The position numbers were made by a program, and so were the translations under genes. The notes beneath the pieces are model-generated. The model searched no databases. It saw nothing but the letters and a program-made list of their open reading frames with translations, and was not told the DNA's origin. Shown piece by piece: positions 1-9,361 of a DNA stretch of 64,000 nucleotides (position 1 is the first letter of the stretch; each line of letters starts with the position of its first letter). The stretch comes from Gamarada debralockiae (lineage: Eukaryota; Ascomycota; Leotiomycetes; Helotiales; Hyphodiscaceae): contig NXFV01000371.1 of the NCBI GenBank assembly GCA_002803225.1, positions 81,909 through 145,908 of the forward strand, written 5' to 3'.

Positions 1-898
1 TATCCCTCCGCGATCAAGACTAGTACCTTCAATTAGGGCACTCGGTACCATTGTCCAACTGATAACTTTTGAGGTCTGTATCATTCTTTTACTCTCTTCT
101 TGATGATATAAACACTAATTGCATAAAGGTCTTCAGCAATACCACAACCGGCTGGCAGCTCCACCTCAGTGCTGCTACATCATTGTTCACACAAATCCAA
201 GCTCTGTATTCCAATTCATTAGAGTGCTTGATCATAACGCTACGCTCAGAACTCATGCCTCATGTATTTCATAACCCAGAATAGACGGTCCCTTGCCGTT
301 CGGATGAGTCTGCCTTCCGATTCTTTACTAGCATCCTCATGTGGGTAGATACAATGTCTTACCTGTCGACAGGAGCTGTACCACTTCTACAGAGTTACCA
401 TCAGCCTCTCTTGGCTGGTGCGGAACCACAGCTCAGGCTCGACGATATTGTCGGTTGCCAGAACTGGGTCGTAGTACTAATTGGGGAAATCGCAACGCTA
501 GATCATTGGAAGAAAGATATGAACAGTAACGGCCAGCTGAGCATGGTTCAGCTGGTGAAACAAACTTCTCCGATCGCAGATACTCTCAACAAAGGCTTGG
601 CAGAGCTTCCTCATACGGCTCCTTTGCCTCGACAAAAAGAATTGAAACTTCGTGATCATCAAACTACAGGCATCACGTCAACATTACACGCCACTCGTCT
701 CTTTGCTACTGCAGCGCTAATATACTTGCACATCGTTGTCTCTGGGCCTCAGCTAGAACTGCCTGAGATCAGGGAGAATGTATGCCAATGCATGGGTCTG
801 CTGACAATAGTGCCCCACCCAGCGCAGAGCAGAATGCGTGCGCTGGTGTGGCCATTTTTCGTCACGGGATGTATGGCACTTCCAGAGCAGCAGGACTT

Positions 899-1052
899 TG
901 TCAGTTGGAGCTGTATGTGGGCGAAATATAGTGGCATTTATAGGACCTAGCTGATATCTAAGGAGCTGAAATACAAGGAGGGGAAGAGCTCTCTTATATC
1001 ACCAAAGAGGGGAAAGTACAGGCTATACCAGATTAGGCAATTCCAACTAACA
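899..1052 (-). repeat. 3' LTR of copia element
   Basis: This 154-bp repeat matches 4392-4546 with a few substitutions and small gaps. It ends in TG/CA-type termini. On the element's strand it begins TGTTAGTTGG. Its left edge abuts GACTT at 894-898. Confidence 0.92.
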
Positions 1053-1061
1053 CGCCCCCCT
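1053..1061 (-). promoter_or_regulatory. Polypurine-like tract next to 3' LTR
   Basis: On the element's strand the bases just before the 3' LTR read AGGGGGGCG. This is the expected place and composition for the plus-strand primer tract, though one C interrupts it. Confidence 0.5.
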
Positions 1062-1223
1062 ATATTCGAGGAAAGGAGAAGCTGTAAAGAGAGATATATA
1101 TTGCCAAGGGAGAGAATGTATTTCGCCTTGTGATTGGTCAATATTAGACCTGTTTGAGAGTAGAAATAGAGTTGCTTTCAAGAGATAGGAAAAGAGATAA
1201 AAGACGCTAGCTAATCAATGACA

Positions 1224-1660
1224 TTAGACCTGGATTTGAGCCAAAAGAACGCTAATATCAACTAAATTGAGCTGTTTTCGAAACGCAGTGTGTTTTTGAG
1301 GACCAAGTGCTTTTGTGAACCCATCCGCCGGCATTTCTTGTGTGGAAATCCACTCAATTTTGAGTGTTCCTTTGGCTGTTTCCTGACGGAGCCAATGCTG
1401 ATGGATGTCGACATGGCGTAACTTGGTGACAAGTTTAGGTGATTGATTCATCAGGAGGCGTATTATCTGAAGGTTGTCGTAGTTAACTATAGTCTCCGAA
1501 TCGAGGTCAAGTCGCAGGTTTTCGAATACGCGTCTCCACCAAAAGAGCCAAGCACATAGGTGTGACAGAGCCAGAAACTCAGCTTTAGTTGGGGATGTAG
1601 TAACTGTACGCTGAAGGACGCAAAACCAGTCGAATGCACCTCCAAATAGCTTGAACAGTC
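1224..1660 (-). pseudogene. Copia RNase H fragment
   Basis: Read on the minus strand, this holds KLFGGAFDW, then TVTTSPTKAEFLALSH, then the terminal ADGFTKAL motif and a stop at 1224. This is the C-terminal RNase H region of copia pol. It follows the integrase end almost directly, so roughly a kilobase of reverse transcriptase has been deleted. Confidence 0.85.
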
Positions 1661-2603
1661 CTCCTTCTGTACTCCAATGTCTTGTAAGGTCATCCGCATG
1701 TTGATAACTCGATGAAGCGCTGGCACCCAGATTTTGAAGATATTCGTCGACTCGTAGCCTACAATGTAGCCAATGTGGACTCGAGACTCTAGGCGTTCCA
1801 GCTTATCGATGTCATATTTGAGTGCATATGCTCTGCAGCCATAGGGTTGGAAATGGGCCACTTTTGGACGTGGATTTCGGATTCCAGTGAGTTCCTGAAG
1901 CTTGCCAAGTGGTGATTGCCAGCTAAGGCGACGTGTGGGGGATTTGTTGAGTAGGTAGGCCGCGTGTCGAAGATCTGATACTCCATAGCATCTGGCAGAT
2001 TACTCAGGAGCTTGAGCTTGTGTCCGTGGACCCACAGCAACCCCCCCCCCTTCTAAAAAGATTTCTTAGCGGCGCTATTTTGAGCATGTACGTCTGGCGC
2101 TGAAGGCTTGATTGTAAGGCGTGTCTCATTGACGTAGTCTGACTATTCGTTGCTTTCCAGAAGTGACACCTGACCATCAAAGCGTATCACTATGACAACG
2201 AACCCCCAGTGTCTCTTGATGTTATTGATAGTCCTTCTGATGGTTCCCACAAGCTCAGACGCCTTAGTACTATACGTACTATAGACGTAGTGATAGCCCA
2301 GGAAGTCATTATACAGATGGACAATGCATCCATCCTTAATTGGAATGACGTCCCAGTAGAGCCTGTAAAGGGTCGATGAGCATGCATTAGAGTGTGTCGA
2401 GAAATCTGTTGTTTTGTATCACTTTCATAGCAAATCTGGCAGTTGTAGTCATGCTGGCCTTTGACTTTGTCGATGTCTGAGCATGCATCTGGTAGGGGCT
2501 GAAGTGCTTCCGGATAAAGGTGTCCCATGAGTTCGTGAGCTTCTTGTATAGTCCAAACAGCGTTGGGTTGAGCTGCGTGTGATGAGCGAGCCTTGTAGGC
2601 CAT
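1660..2603 (-). pseudogene. Copia GAG-pre-integrase and integrase fragments
   Basis: The piece at 2603-2400 shows the zinc-binding His/Cys arrangement (ELMGHLYPEAL, then NCQICYES). The pieces at 2040-1680 show the integrase end: AHFQPYGCRAYALKYD, then RVHIGYIVGYESTNIFKIW. This GYIVGYESTNIFKIW segment normally precedes the reverse transcriptase. Several frameshifts break the frame. Confidence 0.8.
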
Positions 2604-2832
2604 GGCTTCGTCCGCTGGGTTGTATTCTAGGAGCCACCGGCCATATTTTCGGAAGGTCTTTCTAACTACTATTCCTTTGAACTTCAGACACTGATTTTCT
2701 GAGTCCCAGAAGATCTTCTTGTTATAGAATCGGTTGTATGAAACACATTAGCAGTGAATGAAGGCACATGAGCGACTTCATAGAGTACAAAGGATCTCTT
2801 TCCATCTGGTGTATTAGGGGTCTCCAAAGTGA

Positions 2833-3048
2833 TTATAATATCACCCCAGCCTTCAATTTCACTACGTCTGTGCCAGCAACGAGCACACCGTCTTCAGTAG
2901 CAGGTCTGTACGTAGTGAAACGAGACCGATTGTTGCATACGTGCTCTGTGGCTCCAGAATCCAGGATGTAGCTGTTCACTAAGGCAAAGTGAGGCTCTGG
3001 ATCATGAACAGCTGATATCACATGAGGCCGATAGGCCATGGCTCCCAT
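2833..3048 (-). pseudogene. Copia aspartic protease fragment
   Basis: The frame contains YILDSGATEHVCNNRSRF, the standard copia protease active site (D-S-G-A) followed by the conserved H-x-C/N pattern. The catalytic Asp is kept. The frame is not continuous with gag or integrase. Confidence 0.85.
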
Positions 3049-3178
3049 TGGAACCTTAGGACTTGGTTCAGCTGTATTAGGCGCTGGTTGCGAAGATGTG
3101 TCAGAAGACGTAGAATTGGGGTTCTCATGGTTGTACCTGATCTTTTGAGCGTTGATTGGATCCTAGTGTTCTTGGATT

Positions 3179-4053
3179 TTAGGTCTTCGATTCGCTTTTG
3201 GATTGACTAGTCAGTTTTGAAGCCAGCTGGGCGGTTCCATTCGAACAGATGGGGGCACTTGGACTATGAGTGTTCAGTAGCGCTAGCGCCACATAGACAA
3301 GCCTCTGCCGGCTTCCCATCCTTGTCTTTGCCCTATAGCGTAGGAGTTGGAGGTGTAGTGGGTGTATCAGCCTGGTAAGTAGAGCCTCTGCCTCGACCGC
3401 GTGGTGTGATGTGCGCATTGCGGTGCCATGTGCGGTACATTCGAAGCAGTTGTTTGAACTCATAGACAGTGCCTTCAGCCTGTTTAACGAAAATTGTCTC
3501 TGCGAAGGTAGGTGAAACTGATCGAAGGGCCTGTAGGAACGTCTTGACTGGCCATGTCCTCTGGACAATGGGTATGTCGAGTTCCAGGCATTCGTCGTAC
3601 GTAGTTTCCCACTTTTGGAGCCATATATCAATGTCACTAAGCTTATTTCAGCTTCCCTGGCTTCATCTGTCTGCTTGAACCGATCCTGGAGCTTGACCAC
3701 ACCTGATATGCACTAGTGCCCTTAGTGTATGTGTGGTGCTCCTGGGCGACAGTGTGTTGGATTTCAACTCGAAGCTTAGGGAAACCCTCTATCTGCTTGC
3801 GCTAGTACCTCTTGTCCTCCTCGTACTGAACAGTCTGGAGTCTGTACATTTCTTGCTGGTTCGCAGTGAGATCTGAGTATACTGCGTCTTGCTGAGGGTA
3901 GTTGCCTTCAGTATCAGCTGGAGCGTTGGGGACCCTGACTGTTTTGAGCAGATCAGTGACAAGGGTTCGTTTTGGCTCTTTCGGAAGTCCTGGGTCTTCG
4001 CCAGTTGGGTCGATATACTTGCATATACCATACTGGTCAGCGAAGATGTCCAT
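3179..4053 (-). pseudogene. Copia gag fragments
   Basis: Two broken frames (4053-3802 and 3700-3179) lie between the 5' LTR and the protease. They hold the weakly conserved copia gag region. No complete CCHC zinc knuckle can be read. Stops and shifts separate the pieces. The call rests mostly on position. Confidence 0.6.
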
Positions 4054-4378
4054 ATTATCCTTCCAGGGCCTCTAGTCTTTATGGGACCGAAGTATTACTA
4101 GTCCAGTGTTGGAATCAGATGACATCATGTAAGTGTGTTGTGATGTAAGGTTGAGATATCAGCAAACGAATTCGATAGGAACGTTCGTATATTGATTTAG
4201 TTGATACAATATAGTCGAATTGGCGATTAGAGCGTTGCTACGATGAGAAATTCGAATGTTGGGCCTAAAAATGATGATAACCTAAGAATATTGCGCCCGT
4301 AGGTCACGTGCACAGTAGAATTGATCAAAAGACGTTGAAATTAGGTTTGAACGTCGTCCCGATTCAGTTAGAGCGATT

Positions 4379-4391
4379 CCGGGCTCATAAC
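4379..4391 (-). promoter_or_regulatory. Primer-binding site matching the anticodon loop of initiator tRNA-Met
   Basis: Directly next to the 5' LTR the plus strand reads CCGGGCTCATAAC, identical to the anticodon-arm sequence of eukaryotic tRNA-Met (loop CTCATAA). The minus strand is therefore complementary to the 3' end of a tRNA half cut in the anticodon loop. Copia-group elements are known to use such half-tRNA primers. The position right beside the LTR supports the call. Confidence 0.75.
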
Positions 4392-4546
4392 TGTAAGTTG
4401 AGCTGTATTTTAGGGGCGAAATATAGTGGCATTTCTAGACCTAGCTGATATCTAAGGAGCTGAAATACAAGGAGGGGCAGAGCTCTCTTATATCGCAAAA
4501 GAGGGGTAAATACAGGCTATACCAGATTAGGCAATTCCAACCAACA
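4392..4546 (-). repeat. 5' LTR of copia element
   Basis: This 155-bp direct repeat of 899-1052 has the element-strand start TGTTGGTTGG. The right edge abuts GACTT at 4547-4551, the second target duplication copy. Confidence 0.92.
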
Positions 4547-4717
4547 GACTTCTTCCGCGGGGTTGTAGGGGATATAACTAAGTCTCAACGTGGTTTTGGT
4601 AAGCTGGGCGCAACTTTGGAACTTTTGGAGGATTGGTGGGAGAATAGAAGAGAACATGTTGTTATTGATGGCTGGGAAGGAATAATGAGGACTTTGAGAG
4701 CCAGTGGTGGTCTACTT

Positions 4718-5796
4718 CTATGATGGAGTGGTCACAGTCTCAATTTCCGGGAACTTGACATTGACAGACTTTCTCTTGGGAGATCCAATAATCCCAAAGC
4801 CATGGATTGTCCGAAAACCGCAAACATGAACTGCAGCTGCTGCTTGGGGAATGCTGGGTAAATTTGGGGGTGGGAAGGAAGCTCGGTGACCTGGAATTTC
4901 TGCAGCTTGGCCATGTCGTCATAGGTAACGGAGAATTTGGAGCCTAATTGACCTATTAGCGGGATTTTGCAACAGATGAGAATGGGAAAACAGACCAGTC
5001 GTCTCTTCGGCGCTCTGAGGAACTCGTTTCCAGGTGACCTTGGCACTCATACATATAGTCTCCTCATCACACTTCGAAAGATCCAGAGATGCGACGACAA
5101 ATTTAGCAAGAACGTAAATGTAGGTGAAGGCGACAAGCTCATTTCCAGTGCCTGGGATACCAGCAGCTTTATTCGCCATGTCGATGGCAAAAGACACGGG
5201 GAACATGTGACTCTTGATGTGTGGTACGCCATAGTAGTCAAGGAAGTAGCCAACGACATAGCGAGTCCACTCAAGGTGCGTCTTCTTTAGCTCTTCAAGA
5301 GCAGCCTGGCGGAACTTCAAGTGAGGCATGAGCTGGTCCGATCTAGGAATGTTCAGCGTCCATCGTGGCATCATGAAACTCAATGGCAGCAAGATCGAGA
5401 CTTACCCCGGTGGGTATCTTGCACCCCCATTCGCTGGCAATGAAGCGCTTCGTAACCGAGGAGTGTATGGCGGCTTTCATGAGCTCAATCTGAGAAGTAC
5501 CAGCTTCCTCACTGATAAAATTAAGGCATGAGATGAGAGTGTGGATTTCATATTTCTTCAAGATGACTGTGACAGCGGCGACATCACTGTAGTCCATGAC
5601 AATAATCGGCGCGCTTCGGGGTCTGCCTTCTCTGGGGCCTGTGATCTATAAGTGTCGTCTATCTTTGAGCCAAGTTGCCGAGAGCTCGTACCTGCCTAGC
5701 TAAGACGACGACATTATGCTTTGGGTGTTCCTTTAGGACGTCCACCATTGTCCTCCCAACATTTTCGGTTCCTCCTGCAACCGCAACGTTGACCGT
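4718..5796 (-). pseudogene. NmrA-like / isoflavone-reductase-like NAD(P)-binding protein, damaged
   Basis: Four exons can be read on the minus strand: 5796-5692, about 5638-5406, 5332-4996 and 4943-4718. They are separated by GT-AG introns (for example 5405-5333 and 4995-4944). The protein has an N-terminal Rossmann strand VNVAVAGGTENVGR, then ASEWGC, LKFRQAALEELKKTHLEWTR, and the family end VTELPSHPQIYPAFPK. Length, about 300 residues, fits NmrA-like reductases. Lesions: the codon where ATG is expected is ACG (5794-5796), the third glycine of the nucleotide loop is Glu, the first intron does not join exons 1 and 2 in phase, and a single-base shift near 4765 puts the family-like tail (VNVKFPEIETVTT, ending TAG 4718-4720) out of frame. 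It overlaps the end of the transcription-factor gene tail-to-tail by a few bases. A divergent but working gene cannot be excluded. Confidence 0.65.
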
Positions 5797-7000
5797 GGTG
5801 GAAATGGTGAAGATGGAAATAGAGTTAGGATAGAACTCGTGTATCAGAATTTGTAATGCCTTTTGTAATTTGAGAATGGGATTGCACAAGAAGCTTGATG
5901 ATACTGAAATGGGGAAAATGGAAATTGTGTGTATATAGCGAGACGTCGGGCAGTCGCACATTCGAGCGGCTTGATATGTAAATAAACTCATTAGAAAGCA
6001 TAAAGCGGTCAGCTGCTTCTGAGTTTGATTATGAAGTATATAACGTCTACTTTCTAACCGATCACGGACGCCGCACATACTTGCTCCTCGCTCTGGCACT
6101 ATTGTAATGCGAAGCAGGAGCGGATTTGGAAGGGCGAGCCGACAGCATTTAAACATTGTGGTTTAAACCCTAAACTAGGATCGTCCAGAAGCCTGTGAGC
6201 TTTCCATTTCCGTATGAGCAAAAATCAGACTCGGTTTCGACCTCCCCGATAGCAAGGGAGTCGAATCATCTGTTCGCCTTTGCAAAGTCGAACAATGCCT
6301 CTCATTTGGTCTCAAACTCGCTTTCCAAGACGATAAGATGGTGCAAAAACATACTTCAAATGCGGGAATTCAATACTGCGGACAGAATAAATTGTCAATG
6401 ATTCCGTCTGCCCCTCATTTTCCTCGCTCTGCCCCCACCCAGTTAAAGAGCCCGACATGATGTACGGTACCGTGGGTGTTACTGTAAGGAGCACGGTGCC
6501 GTCATCTGTCCAGTACTGTAGGTGGTACGGCACCGTATGGGCCACGGTACTGTAAAAGGTACGGTACCGTATATGGATTTAGTACGTTACATCACGAGTG
6601 CCTCCGAGCGACAGAAACCGTCCGTATCTTGAGGGGGTTCCTTGTGTTAATGAAGACGTAAATTGTCACATGATCGCACCATCCACGCACATCGCAAAAA
6701 GGGCATTTTTGGCACTTGCATTGGGAAAGTGTAGCTTATTGGATAGGAGTTGAGCTGCACTAGGCGAACCTCACAGCCCTCTCACTAGCTCTATCTCTGC
6801 CCATTATCTGCAAGGTTACGTTGTGTGATGAATTTTGTTTCCGTTGGAAGCCCCTCACAAGGCTCATGCTTCTCAACGAAAACTTATCCTCTCAAATACG
6901 CCTTTCCGCCATTTATTGGATGCAGACACTCAACCCCCTTTTTTATGTACATATATATATATCTTGACGAGGCCCCGCACTTCAATCCTGTGTTTTAGGT
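5797..7000. other. Intergenic region with clustered ACGGTACCGT palindromes
   Basis: No supported gene. It holds five variants of the palindrome ACGGTRCCGT between 6464 and 6571, and a 19-base motif (6613-6631) found again at 9526-9544. The longer open frames show no family features. Confidence 0.5.
6464..6571. repeat. Cluster of five short palindromes (ACGGTACCGT-type)
   Basis: Copies lie at 6464-6473, about 6492-6502, 6526-6537, about 6543-6553 and 6560-6571. The first and last are perfect palindromes around GGTACC. The others differ by one or two bases, some of them keeping symmetry (CACGGTGCCGT). Confidence 0.7.
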
Positions 7001-7359
7001 ATGATGCAGACCACGCGTTCACGAGGAGCATCGACGAAAGACTCAGCTGTGGCTGTGGTGATTGCTGTGTTGGACGCTGTCGAGCATGGCAATTTTGATG
7101 CGCTAGAAAACTTATGCAATGCAGAAATTGTGTATCAGGACCCTCGTTTTGTGCGTTGTGGTATCGACGCGGTGAAAGCGCAGTTTAAGGAAGACTAGCG
7201 TTGAACGGCGGATTGGTGATGACGGAACGTGTGGACAAATTTACGATGAATGGTCAGCCATTTAGCATTGATATAGTCGGCGTGTTGGAAGTTGGCGATG
7301 ACGGTAAGATCAAGCACTGGCGGGAATACTTCGACTCTAGGCAATTTGCTCGAAACTGA
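7001..7359 (+). pseudogene. Limonene-1,2-epoxide-hydrolase / SnoaL-like (NTF2 fold) protein, frameshifted
   Basis: The first part (7001-7198) reads AVVIAVLDAVEHGNFDAL, then NAEIVYQDPRFVRCGIDAV, the start of an NTF2-fold epoxide-hydrolase-like domain. The rest (about 7195-7359) lies in the next frame and reads ERVDKFTMNGQPFSIDIVGV, then DGKIKHWREYFD, the characteristic end of the LEH family, stopping at 7357-7359. One single-base shift near 7190-7198 separates the two. Corrected length would be about 118 residues, slightly short for the family. It could be a recent pseudogene or a base error in the assembly. Substrate unknown. Confidence 0.7.
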
Positions 7360-8005
7360 TTGTGAAGTTGGCAAATATCTATGTTTCCGCCCTATGCAGG
7401 CCATATCGTCAAATTATTCCGGGAGAGCTCCCCTATACGTCACAGTACCTACTACCAGCGTGATGGTTTACCTACAAATCAAATTTCACCTTCGACTTTG
7501 CAAGGTTCTCCCTATTGCAAAATATGTGAATATGGCAAATGATTCCCGCCCCTCCCCCTTAAACCACCAAACTTTATAACTTTATATCTCAACCAAACTA
7601 CGAAATTGTCGTGCCGACGCCTATCTCCTCAGATGGGGGGGGGAACCCCACGAGCCCCTTCGGGTCGGGGGAGCCCCTAACCCCCTCTTTCGTCGGGCTT
7701 AAGGGCAGTCTTTCCATAGTAGAAGTAGGAATTGATGCAAGTTCATGTCTATGTTAAGGCAAGAGGGGGGGCCGGGAATCATTAGCCGCGAATATGTGCG
7801 ACGTAGGGCAAACCACTTGTCATTATCCGGGGCCTCGGCATTTGCGGCTTGGGATTAGGCTTGTTAGGCCCCACTATCGCCAGGTCGCCCAGTGGTAACA
7901 CTAGCTTAATGGATGATTACAAATGCATAAGGGTTTTTTTTGTAGATAATAAACCCACCCGACTAAACCTGTTATTCGAAGAAAGTTGCAAGAATTACTA
8001 TCACG
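7360..8005. other. Intergenic region with a GC-rich imperfect palindrome
   Basis: At about 7634-7690 there are runs of G and C (a nine-G run, then AACCCC and GGGGAGCCCC) in otherwise AT-rich DNA. No gene is supported. Confidence 0.4.
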
Positions 8006-9361
8006 ATGAAGGAAGCTATTATTGCTAAAGGTATTCATTTATCTTTTCAGTTTTTGTTCCCAAGCCCTAAAACATGTCTTAACTCCTATAACCAATCACC
8101 ATAAACTCAGTGCACGCAAGCATACCACTTTTAATCTATAGAATCCCAATTTGCGCCGAAATAGGAATTACTGACTCTAAATTTCCCAGGCCCAGTCGTT
8201 AAGATTGTCGACTCCGAAATTCCTAAACCGGGAGTAGGGCAAGTCCTTATCAAGGTTCTAGTGAGCGGATCAAACCCTAAAGACTGGTTCGTAAAACTTG
8301 TAGAAAACTGAGGCGAGTCTTATCTCTGAATCGTCCGATACGCAGGAAAGTCCCACACTTTTATGGAGTGGAGCTAAATTCTGGAGATGATGTTGCTGGT
8401 ATTATTGAAGCTGTTGGCGAAAATGTCTTACTTTTCAAGCCAGGAGACAAGGGTAAGTCTCGTATACTTTTAAAGCCATGTTAGAGTTGGGTCCTGACAA
8501 TTTCCAGTTGTTGCATTTCACGAGATGATGGCGCCAGGAGGTAGCTTTGCGGAATATGCAGTAGCTTGGGAACACACTACGGTCCATATTCCCGAGAAAA
8601 TTAGTTTTGAAGGTTCTCAGGTTCCTTCCTATGTTTCCAGGTCCACATCTGACTTCTTCAAACCAGAAGCTGCCACAATCCCGCTAGCCTCCCTTACAGC
8701 AGCTGTAGGTCTTTTCGAACAGGCCAATCTCGCTCTTCCCCAACCCTGGGATCCAGCGACTAAACCCATCCCCCTCCTCGTCTATGGCGGCGCCTCAGCT
8801 GTGGGAGCTTTTACTATCCAACTTGCAAAAAAGGCCAACATCCACCCCATCATTGCTGTGGCTGGCAATGGCATCAAATTCGTGGAAGGCCTAATCGACC
8901 GCTCTAAGGGCGACGCTATAGTCGACTACCGCGGTGGCGACGAAGACGTGGTCTCGGGCATTCAACAAGCTCTTAATGGTGCCAAGCTCGAGTATGCCTA
9001 TGATGCTATTAGCGAGAAGGGCAGTTTTTTCAATATAGCAAAGGTGTTAGATCCTAGCGGCAGATATACACATGTGCTGGCTATTGATGAAAATGCATTT
9101 CCTAAGTCAGTTCATCAGCACAGGACTTCGGTAGGAGACGTGCATAAGGAGTATAAGGACTTTGGGTTTGTGCATTTTCAGAATATTGCTAGAGGGTTGG
9201 CTGAAGGGTGGCTTAAAGGACATCCGTATCAGGCCGTGGAAGGTGGGCTGGGAGGTGTGGAGAAGGGATTGAAGGATTTGCAGGATGGTAAGGCAAGTGC
9301 GGTTAAGTATGTTTTTAGGATTGGGGAGACGGCTGGGTTACAGAAAGATAGTCATATTTGA
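8006..9361 (+). CDS. Zinc-binding-dehydrogenase-type oxidoreductase (MDR superfamily, quinone/enoyl reductase-like)
   Basis: Four exons: 8006-8030, 8190-8286, 8346-8452 and 8508-9361, all with GT-AG introns in matching phase, giving about 360 residues. The N-terminal GroES-like part shows EIPKPGVGQVLIKV, GSNPKDWKVP and SGDDVAGIIEAVG. The nucleotide-binding domain shows LLVYGGASAVGAFTIQLAKK (a G-x-S-A-V-G loop), and KGDAIVDYRGGDEDVV follows. The usual structural and catalytic zinc cysteines are absent, as in the quinone-oxidoreductase and trans-enoyl-reductase branches. Start choice: the short first exon supplies MKEAIIAK, the family's usual start. It is likely a cytosolic NADPH-dependent reductase. 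Substrate is unknown and there is no neighbouring biosynthetic core gene. Confidence 0.88.

Larger units (their letters stand above)
899..4546 (-). mobile_element. Ty1/copia LTR retrotransposon, internally deleted, inserted in a transcription-factor gene
   Basis: A 3648-bp element on the minus strand is bounded by two near-identical LTRs (899-1052 and 4392-4546). Each starts TGTT and ends CA on the element's strand. It is flanked by a perfect 5-bp target duplication GACTT (894-898 and 4547-4551). Element order from right to left is 5' LTR, primer site, gag fragments, aspartic protease (DSGATEHVCN), GAG-pre-integrase and integrase, RNase H (ADGFTKAL), G-rich tract, 3' LTR. This is the copia order, with integrase before RNase H. 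The reverse transcriptase that should lie between integrase and RNase H is missing, which explains the short length against about 5 kb for intact copias. All frames carry stops or shifts, so the copy cannot move by itself. Confidence 0.93.
69..4723 (+). pseudogene. Fungal-specific transcription factor, C-terminal part, split by a retrotransposon
   Basis: The frame from about 110 to 898 reads like the C-terminal regulatory region of a Zn2Cys6-type fungal transcription factor (Fungal_trans_2 type). It has a segment SNTTTGWQLHLSAATSLF near 140-195, an alpha-helical stretch LFATAALIYLHIVVSG near 700-745, and the typical PEIR and LVWPFFVTGC motifs. At 898 the frame runs into an LTR element. It resumes at 4552, directly after the second GACTT copy, and runs 57 codons to a TGA at 4721-4723, giving the usual family tail with FGKLGATLELLEDWW. 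Removing the element and one GACTT joins the two parts without any change of frame. A second lesion is an in-frame TAG at 282-284, and upstream of about 110 the frame is lost, so the gene may already have been damaged. The DNA-binding domain would lie before the window. The family call is from motif memory. Confidence 0.8.

Noticed and set aside
7634..7690. G/C runs suggesting a mitochondrial GC cluster or inserted mitochondrial DNA
   Set aside because: No mitochondrial gene sequence beside it; the palindrome is imperfect and composition alone is weak evidence.
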